Source: Thermogutta sp. (GTDB taxonomy: Bacteria > Planctomycetota > Planctomycetia > Pirellulales > Thermoguttaceae). Taken from it: DNA of 6,258 nt. The notes under the pieces are model-generated. The model saw nothing but the letters and a program-made list of their open reading frames with translations. It made no database searches and had not been told where the DNA came from. Positions 5,951-6,258 of this stretch are shown piece by piece; the stretch's first letter is position 1; the number at the start of each line of letters is the position of its first letter. The translations under genes and the position numbers were made by a program. The stretch covers positions 1-6,258 of the forward strand of contig JAAZNR010000846.1 in NCBI GenBank assembly GCA_012798155.1, written 5' to 3'.

Positions 5951-5991
5951 CGTGGCGCAGCAGGATGACGTGGCGCAGCAGGATGACGTGG
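5951..5991 (+). repeat. 18-bp tandem repeat, about 2.3 copies
   Basis: GTGGCGCAGCAGGATGAC occurs at 5952-5969 and again, identically, at 5970-5987; a third partial copy (GTGG) follows and a shared C precedes. The absence of substitutions suggests a recent slippage duplication. It lies in sequence with no supported gene. Confidence 0.9.
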
Positions 5992-6201
5992 GAGCTCGGA
6001 TGCGAATTCGGCAAATCGGTCGCTGCGTCCGCGAACAGCCGATTGCGACCTCTGAACGACGGATGGTTGCGGTAACGTCGGCCGCCGGATGCCGTGGCTT
6101 GCGGCCCGGTTGATCCACCGCAAACGGCTCCTCCGCGAGGCTTGCCGCTTGCCCCGCCGCCGAGCGTGGATTAACCTTCTTGACAAGCTCCGATTCCGCG
6201 C

Positions 6202-6238
6202 AGCCGTTCACGGGTCGGCGGCAGGCACGTGAACGGCT
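6202..6238. repeat. Perfect 11-bp inverted repeat (hairpin, REP-like or terminator-like)
   Basis: AGCCGTTCACG (6202-6212) is the exact reverse complement of CGTGAACGGCT (6228-6238), with a 15-nt GC-rich loop between. On the plus strand the right arm ends in TTT then GGG, which is too short for a convincing intrinsic terminator. The long stem and its isolation in noncoding sequence also suit a dispersed palindromic repeat or a protein-binding site. Confidence 0.75.
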
Positions 6239-6258
6239 TTGGGAAATGCAAAGGAAAC

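Larger units (their letters stand above)
5844..6258. other. Downstream intergenic region, no convincing gene
   Basis: These 415 bp contain open frames on both strands, but none has a recognisable motif, a good ribosome binding site or plausible composition. Those crossing the 18-bp repeat give monotonous repeats such as VAQQDD or RHPAAP. The stretch holds an eroded copy of the end of the preceding gene, the 18-bp tandem repeat, a perfect TTGACA at 6180-6185 with no matching -10, and a long inverted repeat. No T-tract terminator follows the stop codon at 5843. An ATG at 6246 near the window edge cannot be judged. Confidence 0.55.

Noticed and set aside
4707..6014. 435-codon minus-strand open frame covering the enolase-like gene and beyond
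   Set aside because: It antiparallels a recognisable enolase-superfamily gene, and its start region translates the 18-bp repeat into monotonous residues.
5874..6113. 79-codon plus-strand open frame after the enolase-like gene
   Set aside because: There is no ribosome binding site and no family resemblance, and the middle is only the 18-bp repeat translated as VAQQDD units.
6180..6208. Promoter beginning with perfect TTGACA at 6180-6185
   Set aside because: No acceptable -10 occurs at 16-19 nt spacing; that stretch reads around GCCGTTC and is part of the inverted repeat.

Overview
The window is GC-rich and looks like a chromosomal segment of a Planctomycetota bacterium, possibly Pirellulales-like. 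This is an inference from the gene set: a secreted BNR-repeat sialidase-like protein and a Tat-exported ThuA-domain protein of types common in that phylum, weak or absent Shine-Dalgarno sites, and IS630/IS110-type transposase fragments. No rRNA, tRNA or CRISPR array was seen.

Layout. Positions 1-369 are an insertion-sequence graveyard: the last 20 codons of an IS630-like transposase N-terminus, then a 62-codon IS110-like transposase N-terminus that still has a strong ribosome binding site but stops early. A promoter-like sequence lies across the end of this debris and could drive the sialidase-like gene (456-1730, +). That gene converges on a ThuA-domain gene (1760-2551, -). A 591-bp divergent region (2552-3142) follows. 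It holds a good sigma70-type promoter facing right and, just after the expected transcription start, three 26-bp tandem units sharing a 13-bp core. Then come purH (3143-4717, +), encoding the last two steps of IMP synthesis, and 49 bp later an enolase-superfamily (mandelate racemase/muconate lactonizing enzyme) gene (4767-5843, +), probably in the same transcript. The last 415 bp carry no convincing gene. They hold an eroded copy of the 3' end of the preceding gene, an 18-bp tandem repeat and an 11-bp perfect inverted repeat.

How the genes work together. The sialidase-like and ThuA proteins both appear to be exported and fit the glycan and sugar-derivative metabolism typical of planctomycetes, but their convergent orientation means they do not form an operon. 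PurH is a housekeeping enzyme. The enolase-superfamily protein keeps the fold signatures but appears to have lost most metal-binding and catalytic residues, so it may be a pseudoenzyme. This is the most interesting protein-level observation. At the DNA level, the 26-bp repeats in the purH leader are the most interesting feature.
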